Positions 25,794 through 34,550 of a stretch of DNA of 64,000 nucleotides are shown here, one piece after another (position 1 is the stretch's first letter; each line of letters opens with the position of its first letter). The position numbers and the translations under genes are program-made. Source of the DNA: Pedobacter rhodius (lineage in GTDB: Bacteria > Bacteroidota > Bacteroidia > Sphingobacteriales > Sphingobacteriaceae); contig NZ_JAPWGL010000003.1 of NCBI RefSeq assembly GCF_027213645.1, positions 186,001 through 250,000 of the forward strand, read 5' to 3'. The notes below the pieces were generated by a model, which was not told the origin of the DNA, searched no databases, and was given only the letters and a program-made list of their open reading frames with translations.

Positions 25794-27047
25794 TTAACTA
25801 TTTTCTTCCCAAATACAAGCAATATTTATAATCGTTTGCACTGCTTTTTCCATATCCTGAACACTTACCCACTCCTGCTTGCTATGAAATGCATGCTCCC
25901 CGGCAAATATATTAGGGCAAGGTAAACCCATAAAAGACAACCGAGAACCGTCTGTACCACCACGGATACTTTGTTTCTTTGCTTTAACGCCGGCTCTTTC
26001 TATTGCCTCAATACCGTATTCAATTATCTTTGGATGCTGGTCCAATACCTGTTTCATATTTCGGTATTGCGCCGCAATGTTTAAATTATAAGTTGAATTA
26101 GGGTAATTCTTCATTACATTTTCAACAGTTTCTTTTAGCAGGTTTTCGTGTTCTGCCAGCTTTTCATCTGTAAAATCACGAATAATAAATTGTGCTTCGG
26201 CTTGTTCAACCTGGCCTTTTACGCCCACAGGATGGATAAAGCCCTCCTTGCCTGATGTGGTTTCGGGCGTTAGTTTATCTTTTGGTAAAGCAACTAAAAC
26301 CTCGGCAAGGATTTTTATAGCACTTTCCATTTTACCTTTAGCAAAGCCCGGGTGGCTACTTACCCCGTTTATCGTTAACGTTGCCCCATCTGCAGAAAAG
26401 GTTTCATCTTCAATCGAACCTAAAGTTTCGCCATCTATGGTGTAAGCAAAATCAGCTGATAGCTTATTCAAATCAACCTTATCTACGCCCCTTCCAATCT
26501 CTTCATCCGGCGTAAAAAGTATTTTTATAACACCATGTTGTATGTCGGGGTTTTTAACAAGAAAAGCTGCAGCTTCCATAATCTCGGCAATGCCGGCTTT
26601 GTTATCGGCACCCAGCAAAGTCGTTCCGCTTGCCGTAATAATATCATGCCCGATCTGGTGCTGCAAATCTTTATGTTCTAAAAGTTTAATGATTATCGAT
26701 CTGTCATCCGGCAGAATTAAATCTTCCCCCTGATAGTTTGAATGGATGATTGGCACCACGTTTTCGCCGCTGCAATCAGGCGATGTATCCATATGTGAAC
26801 AGAAACAAATTACGGGGACAGGCTTATCTGTATTGGCAGGAATGGTTGCATAAACATAACCATTATCATCAATTTCTGCGTCTGTAAGCCCAAGTGCCAA
26901 AAGTTCTTTGACCAACAGAATACCAAGCTTTTTTTGTTTTTCTGTGGAGGGACAGGTTGGGGACTCAGGATCAGATTGGGTATCAATTTTAGCATATCTG
27001 ATAAATCTACGCTCTAAAGATTTATCAAAGTTTTGGTACATTGTCAT
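25794..27047 (-). CDS. pepT: Peptidase T (tripeptide aminopeptidase)
   Basis: A 417-residue M20 metallopeptidase that removes N-terminal residues from tripeptides in the cytoplasm. Di-zinc ligands are visible: CFCSHMDTSPD, LGADNKAG, TPDEEIGRG (catalytic Glu and ligand), TIDGETLG and EHAFHSKQEW. The RGGTDGSRLSFMG block is typical of PepT. The start is ATG at 27047 (an ATG at 27041 is also possible); a longer in-frame extension would read through the promoter. A -7 box ends only six bases upstream, suggesting a leaderless or near-leaderless mRNA. Confidence 0.95.
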   Translation of the reverse strand: MTMYQNFDKSLERRFIRYAKIDTQSDPESPTCPSTEKQKKLGILLVKELLALGLTDAEIDDNGYVYATIPANTDKPVPVICFCSHMDTSPDCSGENVVPIIHSNYQGEDLILPDDRSIIIKLLEHKDLQHQIGHDIITASGTTLLGADNKAGIAEIMEAAAFLVKNPDIQHGVIKILFTPDEEIGRGVDKVDLNKLSADFAYTIDGETLGSIEDETFSADGATLTINGVSSHPGFAKGKMESAIKILAEVLVALPKDKLTPETTSGKEGFIHPVGVKGQVEQAEAQFIIRDFTDEKLAEHENLLKETVENVMKNYPNSTYNLNIAAQYRNMKQVLDQHPKIIEYGIEAIERAGVKAKKQSIRGGTDGSRLSFMGLPCPNIFAGEHAFHSKQEWVSVQDMEKAVQTIINIACIWEENS

Positions 27048-27052
27048 AATTC

Positions 27053-27060
27053 CAAAGGTA
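27053..27060 (-). promoter_or_regulatory. -7 box TACCTTTG of pepT
   Basis: A perfect TAnnTTTG on the minus strand, ending at 27053. With the usual spacing, transcription would start at about 27048, that is at the ATG itself. Confidence 0.55.
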
Positions 27061-27086
27061 AATGTTAGGATATTCAATAAACATAT

Positions 27087-27094
27087 TATTTTTG
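27087..27094 (+). promoter_or_regulatory. -7 box TATTTTTG of the outer-membrane protein gene
   Basis: A perfect TAnnTTTG ending seven bases before the ATG at 27102, again predicting a leaderless message. It lies in the 54 bp between the divergent start codons. Confidence 0.5.
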
Positions 27095-27101
27095 TAAACA
27101 T

Positions 27102-27833
27102 ATGTACTATAATTTTCTGAAAGTTAAATCCCTGACGACATTTTTATTATTCGTTACTTTTTTTTGCAATGCTCAATCCAATTATTTTAAATGGTCATAT
27201 GGTTTTGGGGCGGGGGTAAATTATTCCAGAACGGATGTAGTTCATGGCAACTGGGGCTATACGTTTAGCGGGAATATTGACCATCATTTTACACCATTTG
27301 TAACGTTAGGTCTGGAAGCTCAATACGGTATGGTTCAGGGTGGCGATATTGTAACTGATCCCCACAACAGGCAGTTTGTAAATAAATACAATGGCATCAA
27401 TGCAAACCTAAAAATTGCCCTGGGTGAGTTTATCGATTATAAAAGCACCAGTTTTTTATACAAAATAAGAGGTTTATATGGGGGAATCGGCTTAGGGGCC
27501 ATAAAAAATAAAATAACGGATATTGTTCGTTATAAGCCCAGCTGGGCTGCCAATGACCCTGGTTATGGCCCTTTTCCGGGTAAAGATAAAAGCGTAGATC
27601 TTTGGGCCCCGATTAATTTAGGCATCAACTTTTACTTTAATGATAAATGGGGTTCTATACGTTATGCACTTAACCTTAATGCACAAAGTAACTTTACTTT
27701 TGGAGAAGGTTTGGATGGTTATGATGATTCTTCTTCGAAATTTAAAAATTACGCTCCAGACACCTATAATGTTTACAGCATTGGTTTCAGGTACTATTTA
27801 GGTTATACTAAAATTTATAAAAGAACACTTTAA
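27102..27833 (+). CDS. Outer-membrane beta-barrel protein
   Basis: A 243-residue protein with an N-terminal signal peptide (TTFLLFVTFFCNAQ, cleavage near residue 25). Alternating hydrophobic strands rich in aromatic residues follow (YGFGAGVNYSRTD, LGLEAQYGMVQGG, IRGLYGGIGLGAIKN), and the protein ends in SIGFRYYLGYTKIY, as expected of a small outer-membrane porin-like barrel. No specific substrate can be proposed. It is divergent from pepT and 26 bp before an M14 peptidase gene, with which it may be co-transcribed. Confidence 0.75.
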   Translation: MYYNFLKVKSLTTFLLFVTFFCNAQSNYFKWSYGFGAGVNYSRTDVVHGNWGYTFSGNIDHHFTPFVTLGLEAQYGMVQGGDIVTDPHNRQFVNKYNGINANLKIALGEFIDYKSTSFLYKIRGLYGGIGLGAIKNKITDIVRYKPSWAANDPGYGPFPGKDKSVDLWAPINLGINFYFNDKWGSIRYALNLNAQSNFTFGEGLDGYDDSSSKFKNYAPDTYNVYSIGFRYYLGYTKIYKRTL

Positions 27834-27859
27834 TTATTTCTTTAATTGGCATACTCAGC

Positions 27860-29599
27860 ATGAAAAAAATCATTTTGTTTTTGCTGCTTTTTTGTAACCT
27901 GCTGGCAATAGCTCAACAAACCCCTTATGAAAAAAGTGGTAAAAAGGAAACAACAACCTACGATGCCGCGATTTTATATTATCAAAACTTAGCTAAAACC
28001 TATCCACAATCAAAGTTACTAACTTACGGCAGCACCGATTTCGGCAAACCACTTCATTTATTGGTTTTATCGAAGGACAGGGTTTTTAATCCTGCGGAAA
28101 TAAGAAAGCAGCATAAACAAATTTTTCTCATCAATAACGGTATTCATCCGGGAGAACCCGAGGGGATAGACGCATCGATGATGCTGGCCAGAGATTTACT
28201 TAAGCAAAATAAGCTGCCTGAAGATGTGGTGATTTGTATCATTCCGCTTTATAATATTGATGGCAGTTTTAACAGAAACGGAACTTCAAGAGCAAATCAA
28301 AATGGCCCGGTAGCTTATGGCTTTAGAGGAAATAGCAAAAATCTTGATTTAAACCGTGATTTTATCAAAACAGATTCAAAAAATTCAGCAGCTTTTCAAT
28401 TGATTTTCAATACCTGGCAGCCTGAAATTTTTGTCGATACACATACCAGTAACGGTGCCGATTATCAATATGTGATGACACTTATTCCAACTCAAAAAGA
28501 TAAGTTGAATTCCATTCTTTCAGGTTATTTAACCAAAACGCTGGTACCCGATTTATATCAAGAAATGGCAGCAAAAGGTTATCCTATGATTCCTTATGTT
28601 AACTCAATCGGGCAAACCCCTGAAACAGGTATTACAGGGTTTATAGAATCTCCCCGTTACTCTACCGGATATACGACTTTACACAATACAATTGGTTTTA
28701 TGCCGGAAACACATATGTTAAAATCGTTTGATTTACGTGTGGATGCTACATATAAACTTTTGCAAAGTTACCTGGATATTATACAGCGCGATGCGAAAAT
28801 TATCGGCGAAAATAAGCGCAAGGCGGATGAATTTGTTGCCGCTCAAAAAGAGTTTCCTTTGGAGTGGGTACTCAATAAAAACGAAGTAGATAGCATTCCT
28901 TTTAAAGGTTTCGAAGCCGGGAAAAAACCAAGTGAGGTTAGTGGTTTCGACAGACTTTATTACGATAGAACTAAACCTTTTACCAAAACCATAAAAGAGT
29001 GGAATAAATTTGAACCATCTGTAACCATCACAAAACCTATTGCTTATATCATTCCAAAAGCCTGGGATAAGGCTATCGCCCTGCTAAAATTAAACAATGT
29101 AAAAGTAGAACAGCTTAAAACTGATGCAAAAATAAAAGTTGAGAGTTATTATATTGGTGATTTTAAAACCGGAACCAGGCCTTACGAAGGACACTATTTG
29201 CATTCGGGCGTAAAAGTAAATCCTGTTGAACAAACTTTACAATATTACGCCGGCGATTATGTTGTATACACAAATCAGGTTAGTAATCGTTATATTATCG
29301 AAACCTTAGAACCCCAGGCAACGGATTCTTATTTCAACTGGAATTTTTTCGATTCGATATTGGATATGAAAGAACATTATTCGGCTTATGTTTTTGAAGA
29401 TACGGCTGCACAATTATTAAAAAATAATCCTGACCTGAAAGCTAAGCTCGAAGAGAAAAAAGCAGCTGATACTACTTTTGCAAAAAATGGCTCTGCACAA
29501 TTAGAATTTGTATATAGAAATTCTGATTATTACGAAAAAACCAACAACCGTTACCCGGTTTCGCGTTTATTACAAAATGTGAAACTGGATTTAAAATAA
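27860..29599 (+). CDS. Secreted M14-family zinc carboxypeptidase-like protein
   Basis: A 579-residue protein with signal peptide (IILFLLLFCNLLAIAQ). The M14 zinc motif HPGEPE starts at residue 96 (His96 and Glu99), the third ligand is His in VDTHTSNG (near 194), and the catalytic Glu is likely in GFMPETHML (near 284). Substrate-binding residues RANQNGPVAYGFRGN and LDLNRDFIK are intact. A C-terminal domain of about 230 residues has unknown function. It probably digests peptides in the periplasm. The rhomboid gene follows seven bases later. Confidence 0.9.
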   Translation: MKKIILFLLLFCNLLAIAQQTPYEKSGKKETTTYDAAILYYQNLAKTYPQSKLLTYGSTDFGKPLHLLVLSKDRVFNPAEIRKQHKQIFLINNGIHPGEPEGIDASMMLARDLLKQNKLPEDVVICIIPLYNIDGSFNRNGTSRANQNGPVAYGFRGNSKNLDLNRDFIKTDSKNSAAFQLIFNTWQPEIFVDTHTSNGADYQYVMTLIPTQKDKLNSILSGYLTKTLVPDLYQEMAAKGYPMIPYVNSIGQTPETGITGFIESPRYSTGYTTLHNTIGFMPETHMLKSFDLRVDATYKLLQSYLDIIQRDAKIIGENKRKADEFVAAQKEFPLEWVLNKNEVDSIPFKGFEAGKKPSEVSGFDRLYYDRTKPFTKTIKEWNKFEPSVTITKPIAYIIPKAWDKAIALLKLNNVKVEQLKTDAKIKVESYYIGDFKTGTRPYEGHYLHSGVKVNPVEQTLQYYAGDYVVYTNQVSNRYIIETLEPQATDSYFNWNFFDSILDMKEHYSAYVFEDTAAQLLKNNPDLKAKLEEKKAADTTFAKNGSAQLEFVYRNSDYYEKTNNRYPVSRLLQNVKLDLK

Positions 29600-29606
29600 A
29601 ATTCAA

Positions 29607-30221
29607 ATGGAATACTTTAACGTGGCACCTGTTGCCTCACTTATTTTTGTTTTTACCATTATTACAAGCCTTTATGCTTTTTATGATAATGGTCTTTACG
29701 GAAAATTCATGCTGCATCCATATAGCGTTTCGAAAGGAAAAAATGTATTTACACTAATTACAAGCGGCTTAATTCATGCAGACTGGATGCACCTGGCTTT
29801 TAACATGTTTACCTTTTTTGCCTTTGCCTTTACCTTAGAATCGTTGATGGGCAGCTGGCGATTTGGCTTCCTTTATTTTGTGTGTTTAATTTTAAGTGAC
29901 ATACCTACCGTTTATAAATATAAAGATAGCTTTAACTACAATAGCCTTGGTGCTTCAGGCGCAATAAGCGGCGTGCTTTTTAGCTACATTTTGTTTAATC
30001 CAATGGCGAAACTCTATATCATGTTTATCCCAATAGGGATACCAGCAGTAGTTTTCGGATTTCTATACTTAATTTACTGTGCCTACGCATCAAAAAACTC
30101 GAGAGATGGAATAAACCACGATGCCCATTTTTACGGCGCCTTAACCGGTTTAATTTTTACGATAATTTTTGTGCCCGGAATTATCCAGAATTTTATTACC
30201 GTTTTAACCGGCAGCAGGTAA
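29607..30221 (+). CDS. Rhomboid-family intramembrane serine protease
   Basis: A 204-residue protein with six predicted helices. The catalytic Ser is in SLGASGAISGVLF (about residue 115) and the catalytic His in NHDAHFYGALTG (about residue 173). The WMHLAFNMFTFFAF block is the rhomboid H...N motif. It cleaves transmembrane substrates in the inner membrane. The gene is close behind the M14 gene, and its last 18 bases overlap the convergent minus-strand gene. Confidence 0.93.
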   Translation: MEYFNVAPVASLIFVFTIITSLYAFYDNGLYGKFMLHPYSVSKGKNVFTLITSGLIHADWMHLAFNMFTFFAFAFTLESLMGSWRFGFLYFVCLILSDIPTVYKYKDSFNYNSLGASGAISGVLFSYILFNPMAKLYIMFIPIGIPAVVFGFLYLIYCAYASKNSRDGINHDAHFYGALTGLIFTIIFVPGIIQNFITVLTGSR

Positions 30222-31169
30222 GCAAGGCTTCTCGAAGAAACTCATGGGTTCATCCGGATTTTTGATAATCTCGAATTTTACATAACCCCAGGGTTTCCAG
30301 AAATTTTCTAAAACCTGGGCGTAAATTTTATGCTGCCAGACATCGAAAAGTGGCTTGGTCATATTTCCACGAAGTGGCATTGCCTCGATATAAGTGGTGC
30401 CATCAACCGGCATAAATGTATATTCAGGTAAGCGATTGAATAAATAAGCGGAATAATAAAAACGGGCAGTTAATTCTTCAAATTGTTCGGCGGTTAATGC
30501 CTTTCCCTTAATTTCATCAATAATTTCATGATGATAACGTTTGTTGGTTCCATTATCCTGCAAGCAGGCAATGATTCCGAAATCCTTCATCTTTAAAGAA
30601 AATGTCAGCGTGTTTATTTCGTCACGGAAACTAAATGGCGTTTCTTCGTTTTCGAGTTTAACAACGGTGATAGACCAGGGCGTAAAATCCTCAAATTCCA
30701 GACTGGTATACATGTTCTGCATCATGAAATTCAGATTGGCAAATTTCATCATTAAAGATTGCGACATATTTAAGCCATCTGCAGTCATTTCCTTGCGCAA
30801 AGCCGAATGCATTTCAATGTAAACAAAACCATATAAAAACTTACCAATCCAGTTGAATAAATCTAACTCCGGCAGGGCTGATATTGCATCAAAACCACCT
30901 TTAAAAGCCTGCTCAATTTTTGTTTCCAGAGGATTTAAAAATTGCTCATTTACTTCGCTGTTAACCGGGATTACAAGTGTATTATAAGAGCGGATACTTT
31001 CATCCAAAAACTGAATTTGCTCTTCGCCGGTCAGGCCTGCCTGCTCCAGCAGCCATTTTGGAATTAATGGAACCTGCAATACCGGAGAATTAAAAGTGCT
31101 GCCACTTAAGAAGCATTTCTTATATAAAAAATCAAAATTCTGGAAGGGATTGTATAAGCCGGTGTTCAT
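30204..31169 (-). CDS. Hypothetical cytoplasmic protein (321 aa)
   Basis: A soluble protein without signal peptide or membrane helix; I do not recognise a family. It is rich in aromatic residues, and it has a Cys in KKCFLSGST near the N-terminus and another in EKPCLPAAG at the very end, which overlaps the rhomboid gene by 18 bp. The ATG at 31169 was preferred to a TTG six codons upstream. Codon use looks like its neighbours, so it is probably a real gene. Confidence 0.75.
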   Translation of the reverse strand: MNTGLYNPFQNFDFLYKKCFLSGSTFNSPVLQVPLIPKWLLEQAGLTGEEQIQFLDESIRSYNTLVIPVNSEVNEQFLNPLETKIEQAFKGGFDAISALPELDLFNWIGKFLYGFVYIEMHSALRKEMTADGLNMSQSLMMKFANLNFMMQNMYTSLEFEDFTPWSITVVKLENEETPFSFRDEINTLTFSLKMKDFGIIACLQDNGTNKRYHHEIIDEIKGKALTAEQFEELTARFYYSAYLFNRLPEYTFMPVDGTTYIEAMPLRGNMTKPLFDVWQHKIYAQVLENFWKPWGYVKFEIIKNPDEPMSFFEKPCLPAAG

Positions 31170-31264
31170 CGCTGCAATATTAGCCAATATATTTCAAGGG
31201 CCTTGCAACGATTTTTTATTTTAACGCTGAAATTACAACAATAGATTCATCTCTTAAAAAAAGT

Positions 31265-31334
31265 CGTCATTGCGAGGAGGAACGACGAAGCAATCTTTTC
31301 TATAAAATAGATTGCTTCGTACCTCGCAATGACG
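31265..31334. repeat. REP-type inverted repeat CGTCATTGCGAGG
   Basis: Arms CGTCATTGCGAGG...GAAGCAATCT (31265-31296) and AGATTGCTTCGTACCTCGCAATGACG-type (31309-31334) pair with an internal bulge of about ten bases. This GTCATTGCGAGG...AAGCAATC element is widespread in Bacteroidota intergenic regions. Confidence 0.75.
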
Positions 31335-31425
31335 CTGTGGAGACACATACCGAGAAAATTGACTGATTAAATCTGCGTGAATCTGCGGTTCCTATCTGCG
31401 AATATCTTCGGGAAACTCTTTACAT

Positions 31426-32562
31426 TTAATAATTATTATAATAGTAACTGATATCATCAACCAGCTGGTTATAAATCGGCTTTGTAAATTCCAGAAATAA
31501 AGCACTTGGGGGCGGAGGTAAAATTTCTTTCCTCCTGGTCATGGCCAATTGCTGTTTGTTTAAAGCCCTGTCATCGCCGTTATAACTTGCCCAGCTATCT
31601 CTCCAAACATAGGTGCCTGGAAATTTCTGCTGACGAACAACTTTTTTGCTTTGCCAATCGGTAATGGTCATATCCAGTAAGCCTGATGAAGAAATGCTCT
31701 TTTCAAAAATGCTTAGACTTGCTTTAACGGTTCCATAAATTGGCTTTCTATCCCGGGTTTCGCCAATTAGTACGCTATCCCTTTTTAGCTTTTCCACACG
31801 TTCTTTAACATAAGTTTGGCCAACAACAAAATCGTCAAAGTTTAAGCTTAAAACCTGGTCAGGAACAATTTTTTGATTCGCCGCTTGTTGCTCAGAATAG
31901 AAGATTACGAATTTATTTCGTGAATAGTTGCCAATAAACTGGTCGATTTGTTGCTGAAAATAATCGCCGCTTAATTTATATAACCCGCTATTCACATAAA
32001 TAGGTTGTACGACAACTCTGGTAACAGCAGCCCAATAAGCATCTTCCATTTTTGCTTCAGCATCCTTATAACCCGGCGCCAGGTTTTGTGCTTTCTCAAA
32101 CTCGTAATAGGCATTTTTAGCGCTCTGGCGACTATTTAGATGGAGCAGCGTTATGCCCGAATTATACCTTGCTATGCCTGCATTTAACCGGCTTTCTGCT
32201 AATTCACTTATATACTTCGACGGATTTGGCACAATAACTAAACAGGCAGGACAACCATTAATTTCATCGCTTAGCTGATTAATTTTTTGATAGTTATACA
32301 TTATCGTTTCCCATTTGTACTTATCACTTGTCGCTTTTGCCTCGTCAATTTTTCTTAAATGATCCTGTAAGGCTAAATTATATGCAGTAGATAAAACCTG
32401 TAAGGCTTCACTATTTTTTGGTGAATTTTGTAAGCGGCTAACGGCTTTGGAAACAGAAGCATCATAATCGCCTTTTTGCAAGGCTTTTTTTCCTGTGGTA
32501 CATCCTCCGATAATTATGAAGGATAAATAAATAAAATACCGTAATCTTGAAATGTTTTTCAT
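31426..32562 (-). CDS. Lipoprotein with TPR-like region
   Basis: A 378-residue protein. The start at 32562 gives a lipoprotein signal (IYLSFIIIGGC, Cys near residue 22); an upstream in-frame start would bury it. Residues about 25-170 look like TPR helices (GDYDASVSKAVSRLQNSPKN, AYYEFEKAQNLAPGYKDAEA), and the C-terminal part has beta strands with a PPPPS motif. Presumably it is anchored in the envelope and takes part in an unknown assembly process. Monocistronic, with its own -7 box. Confidence 0.78.
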   Translation of the reverse strand: MKNISRLRYFIYLSFIIIGGCTTGKKALQKGDYDASVSKAVSRLQNSPKNSEALQVLSTAYNLALQDHLRKIDEAKATSDKYKWETIMYNYQKINQLSDEINGCPACLVIVPNPSKYISELAESRLNAGIARYNSGITLLHLNSRQSAKNAYYEFEKAQNLAPGYKDAEAKMEDAYWAAVTRVVVQPIYVNSGLYKLSGDYFQQQIDQFIGNYSRNKFVIFYSEQQAANQKIVPDQVLSLNFDDFVVGQTYVKERVEKLKRDSVLIGETRDRKPIYGTVKASLSIFEKSISSSGLLDMTITDWQSKKVVRQQKFPGTYVWRDSWASYNGDDRALNKQQLAMTRRKEILPPPPSALFLEFTKPIYNQLVDDISYYYNNY

Positions 32563-32584
32563 GGCAGGAGTGGTTTGCGTTAAA

Positions 32585-32592
32585 CAAATATA
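32585..32592 (-). promoter_or_regulatory. -7 box TATATTTG of the lipoprotein gene
   Basis: A minus-strand TAnnTTTG match 23 bp upstream of the ATG at 32562. Confidence 0.45.
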
Positions 32593-32639
32593 ATTTGTAA
32601 AGGCCAAATTTGCCTTATTTATTTAATAGACGATTGATA

Positions 32640-33683
32640 ATGAAAATTAGTTGCAAGCAGTTTGAATTAGAGTTGAAACACCCTTTTTCGATATCAAAAT
32701 TTACCCGCAACAGTACACCGTTGATGCTTTTAAAAATTCAGCATGAAGACGTTGTTGGTTATGGTGAAGCATCGATGGTGCCTTATATGGGCGAAAGTTA
32801 TGAAACTGCTAACAACTTTTTACAACTTGTAGATTGGAATAAAATTCATTATCCATTCGATTTTGAGAAAATCATTGCTTACCTAGATGGTCTGGCACCT
32901 GGCCAGCCAGCGATTAAAGCCGCCATCGATATTGCCTTAAATGATATTAATGGTAAAATTCTGAATAAACCGTGTTATGAAATTTATGGTGCGGAGCCTT
33001 CGAAAATGCCTGTTACCTCTTATACAATTGGCATTGATACACCCGAAGTTATTCGGGAAAAATTAAAAGATGCAGAAGCATTTAAAGTAATAAAAGTTAA
33101 ACTCGGTCGGGATAACGATAAAGAGATAATTGAAACGATTCGCAGCATGACTAACGTGCCGTTGTATGTCGATGCAAATCAAGGTTGGGCAGATAAAATT
33201 CAGGCGATTGATTTAATTTACTGGCTGCATAATCAAGGCGTTGTTTTAATTGAACAACCGATGGATAAAAATAACCTAGATGGAAATGCCTGGTTAACCG
33301 AACGAAGTCCGGTACCTTTACTGGCAGATGAAGCGGTGCAACGCCTGGCTGATATGGATAAGTTAAGAGGTGCTTACCATGGCATAAACGTAAAGCTGAT
33401 GAAAAGCTGTGGGATGTATGAAGGCCATCAAATGATTTTGAAGGCCCGTTCTTTCGGGATGAAAGTTTTAATCGGTTGTATGAGCGAAACCAGCTGTGCA
33501 ACCCTGGCCGCAGCCGCTTTAGCACCACTTTGCAATTGGGCTGATTTAGATGGGCCCTGGTTAACTAAAAATAATCCATTTGCAAATCCTTTATTCGAAA
33601 ACGGGAAGTATATCCTGAAAGGTTTACCGGGTTTGGGGTTGGAAGGTATTACTCCGGATCTTTTTCCCTATACGATTTCCTGA
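32640..33683 (+). CDS. Dipeptide epimerase (L-Ala-D/L-Glu epimerase type)
   Basis: A 347-residue enolase-superfamily enzyme. Catalytic Lys lies in FKVIKVKLGRD, metal ligands in YVDANQGW, VLIEQPMD and LLADEAVQ, and the second catalytic Lys in INVKLMKSCG. The C-terminal LGCMSE-type loop reads LIGCMSETSC. These enzymes epimerise L-Ala-D-Glu from recycled peptidoglycan or related dipeptides, fitting the peptidase-rich neighbourhood. ATG at 32640 was chosen over an upstream in-frame ATG at 32610. Confidence 0.9.
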   Translation: MKISCKQFELELKHPFSISKFTRNSTPLMLLKIQHEDVVGYGEASMVPYMGESYETANNFLQLVDWNKIHYPFDFEKIIAYLDGLAPGQPAIKAAIDIALNDINGKILNKPCYEIYGAEPSKMPVTSYTIGIDTPEVIREKLKDAEAFKVIKVKLGRDNDKEIIETIRSMTNVPLYVDANQGWADKIQAIDLIYWLHNQGVVLIEQPMDKNNLDGNAWLTERSPVPLLADEAVQRLADMDKLRGAYHGINVKLMKSCGMYEGHQMILKARSFGMKVLIGCMSETSCATLAAAALAPLCNWADLDGPWLTKNNPFANPLFENGKYILKGLPGLGLEGITPDLFPYTIS

Positions 33684-33846
33684 TTTCCTTCATCAGTTGA
33701 ATCTTAAAGTAAAAAAGACATGCCGCTGTTCCAACAAGAAATGCTGCTGGTAAGTATTTGCCATTATTATAGCACCAGATCAATCCGAAAATAGATAGAA
33801 TGATGCCTAGATTATAAAAGATATTTAATGCGAATTTTTTACCCAA
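33649..33846 (-). CDS. Small two-helix membrane protein (65 aa)
   Basis: A 65-residue protein with two hydrophobic helices (NLGIILSIFGLIWCY and YLPAAFLVGTAACLFYF) and a charged C-terminus (KEIRKSYREKDPE). I think it belongs to a small Sphingobacteriaceae-type family, but I cannot name it with certainty. Its 3' end overlaps the convergent epimerase gene by 35 bp. Function unknown. Confidence 0.65.
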   Translation of the reverse strand: MGKKFALNIFYNLGIILSIFGLIWCYNNGKYLPAAFLVGTAACLFYFKIQLMKEIRKSYREKDPE

Positions 33847-33995
33847 AATTTAACAGTTTAATCAAGAAAAAGTTATCTATTACTTACCAAATAACAATCT
33901 TCAATTATCAAACCTTCATCTGAGGCAAAAATATTTAAAAATTTATTTTCGCTATTTACAAAGTTTGATAATTGAAATTTGCTTACTGATTATTT

Positions 33996-34313
33996 TTAAT
34001 AAACCTGCATATTCGGGTCGAAAGCTTCCTGCCAGGCTAAAATTCCGCCTTTCAAATTATATAGATTATCAAAACCGTATTGTGCTTCTAACTGCATTAC
34101 TGCGGCGGCACTTCTCTTGCCACTGCGGCATTGCATAATAACAGGTTTATCTTTAGCAACCTTATCAGCTTCAATTAAAATTCCGCCTAAAGGAATGTTT
34201 TCTCCATCAAGATTAGAAACTTCATATTCGAATGTTTCGCGAACATCAATCAATTGAAAATCTTCTTTATTATCGATTTTCTCTTTTAGTTCTTGTACCG
34301 ATATCTCTTTCAT
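33996..34313 (-). CDS. Rhodanese-like domain protein
   Basis: A 105-residue single-domain rhodanese. The N-terminal part has FQLIDVRETFEYEVSNL, and the active-site loop is MQCRSGKRSAAAV with the catalytic Cys. No signal peptide is present, so it is cytoplasmic. It may carry persulfide sulfur or act as a sulfur-transfer partner; the acceptor is unknown. Monocistronic. Confidence 0.92.
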   Translation of the reverse strand: MKEISVQELKEKIDNKEDFQLIDVRETFEYEVSNLDGENIPLGGILIEADKVAKDKPVIMQCRSGKRSAAAVMQLEAQYGFDNLYNLKGGILAWQEAFDPNMQVY

Positions 34314-34550
34314 GTAAAATATATTTTTTCAAATATACAAAAAACACTTAACGCATCGGGTTAACTTAAACCTCCCGTTGCTGTTTTTAGTTTTTCGTTT
34401 GTAAAAATGCAATTCTGCGAAAAAAATGAGTCTCTAAATGGTTGTTTACGTGCAGTTTAACAAATCCATTAATAGAGGTTATTTGAAAAATATTTTAACA
34501 GAACCTGTAACATATCTACCTCCCGGGCGTTTAACTAAAAATAGTTACAT

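Noticed and set aside
27048..27101. N-terminal extension of PepT by 18 residues
   Set aside because: It would read through both promoter boxes, is hydrophobic and does not fit the cytoplasmic PepT family.
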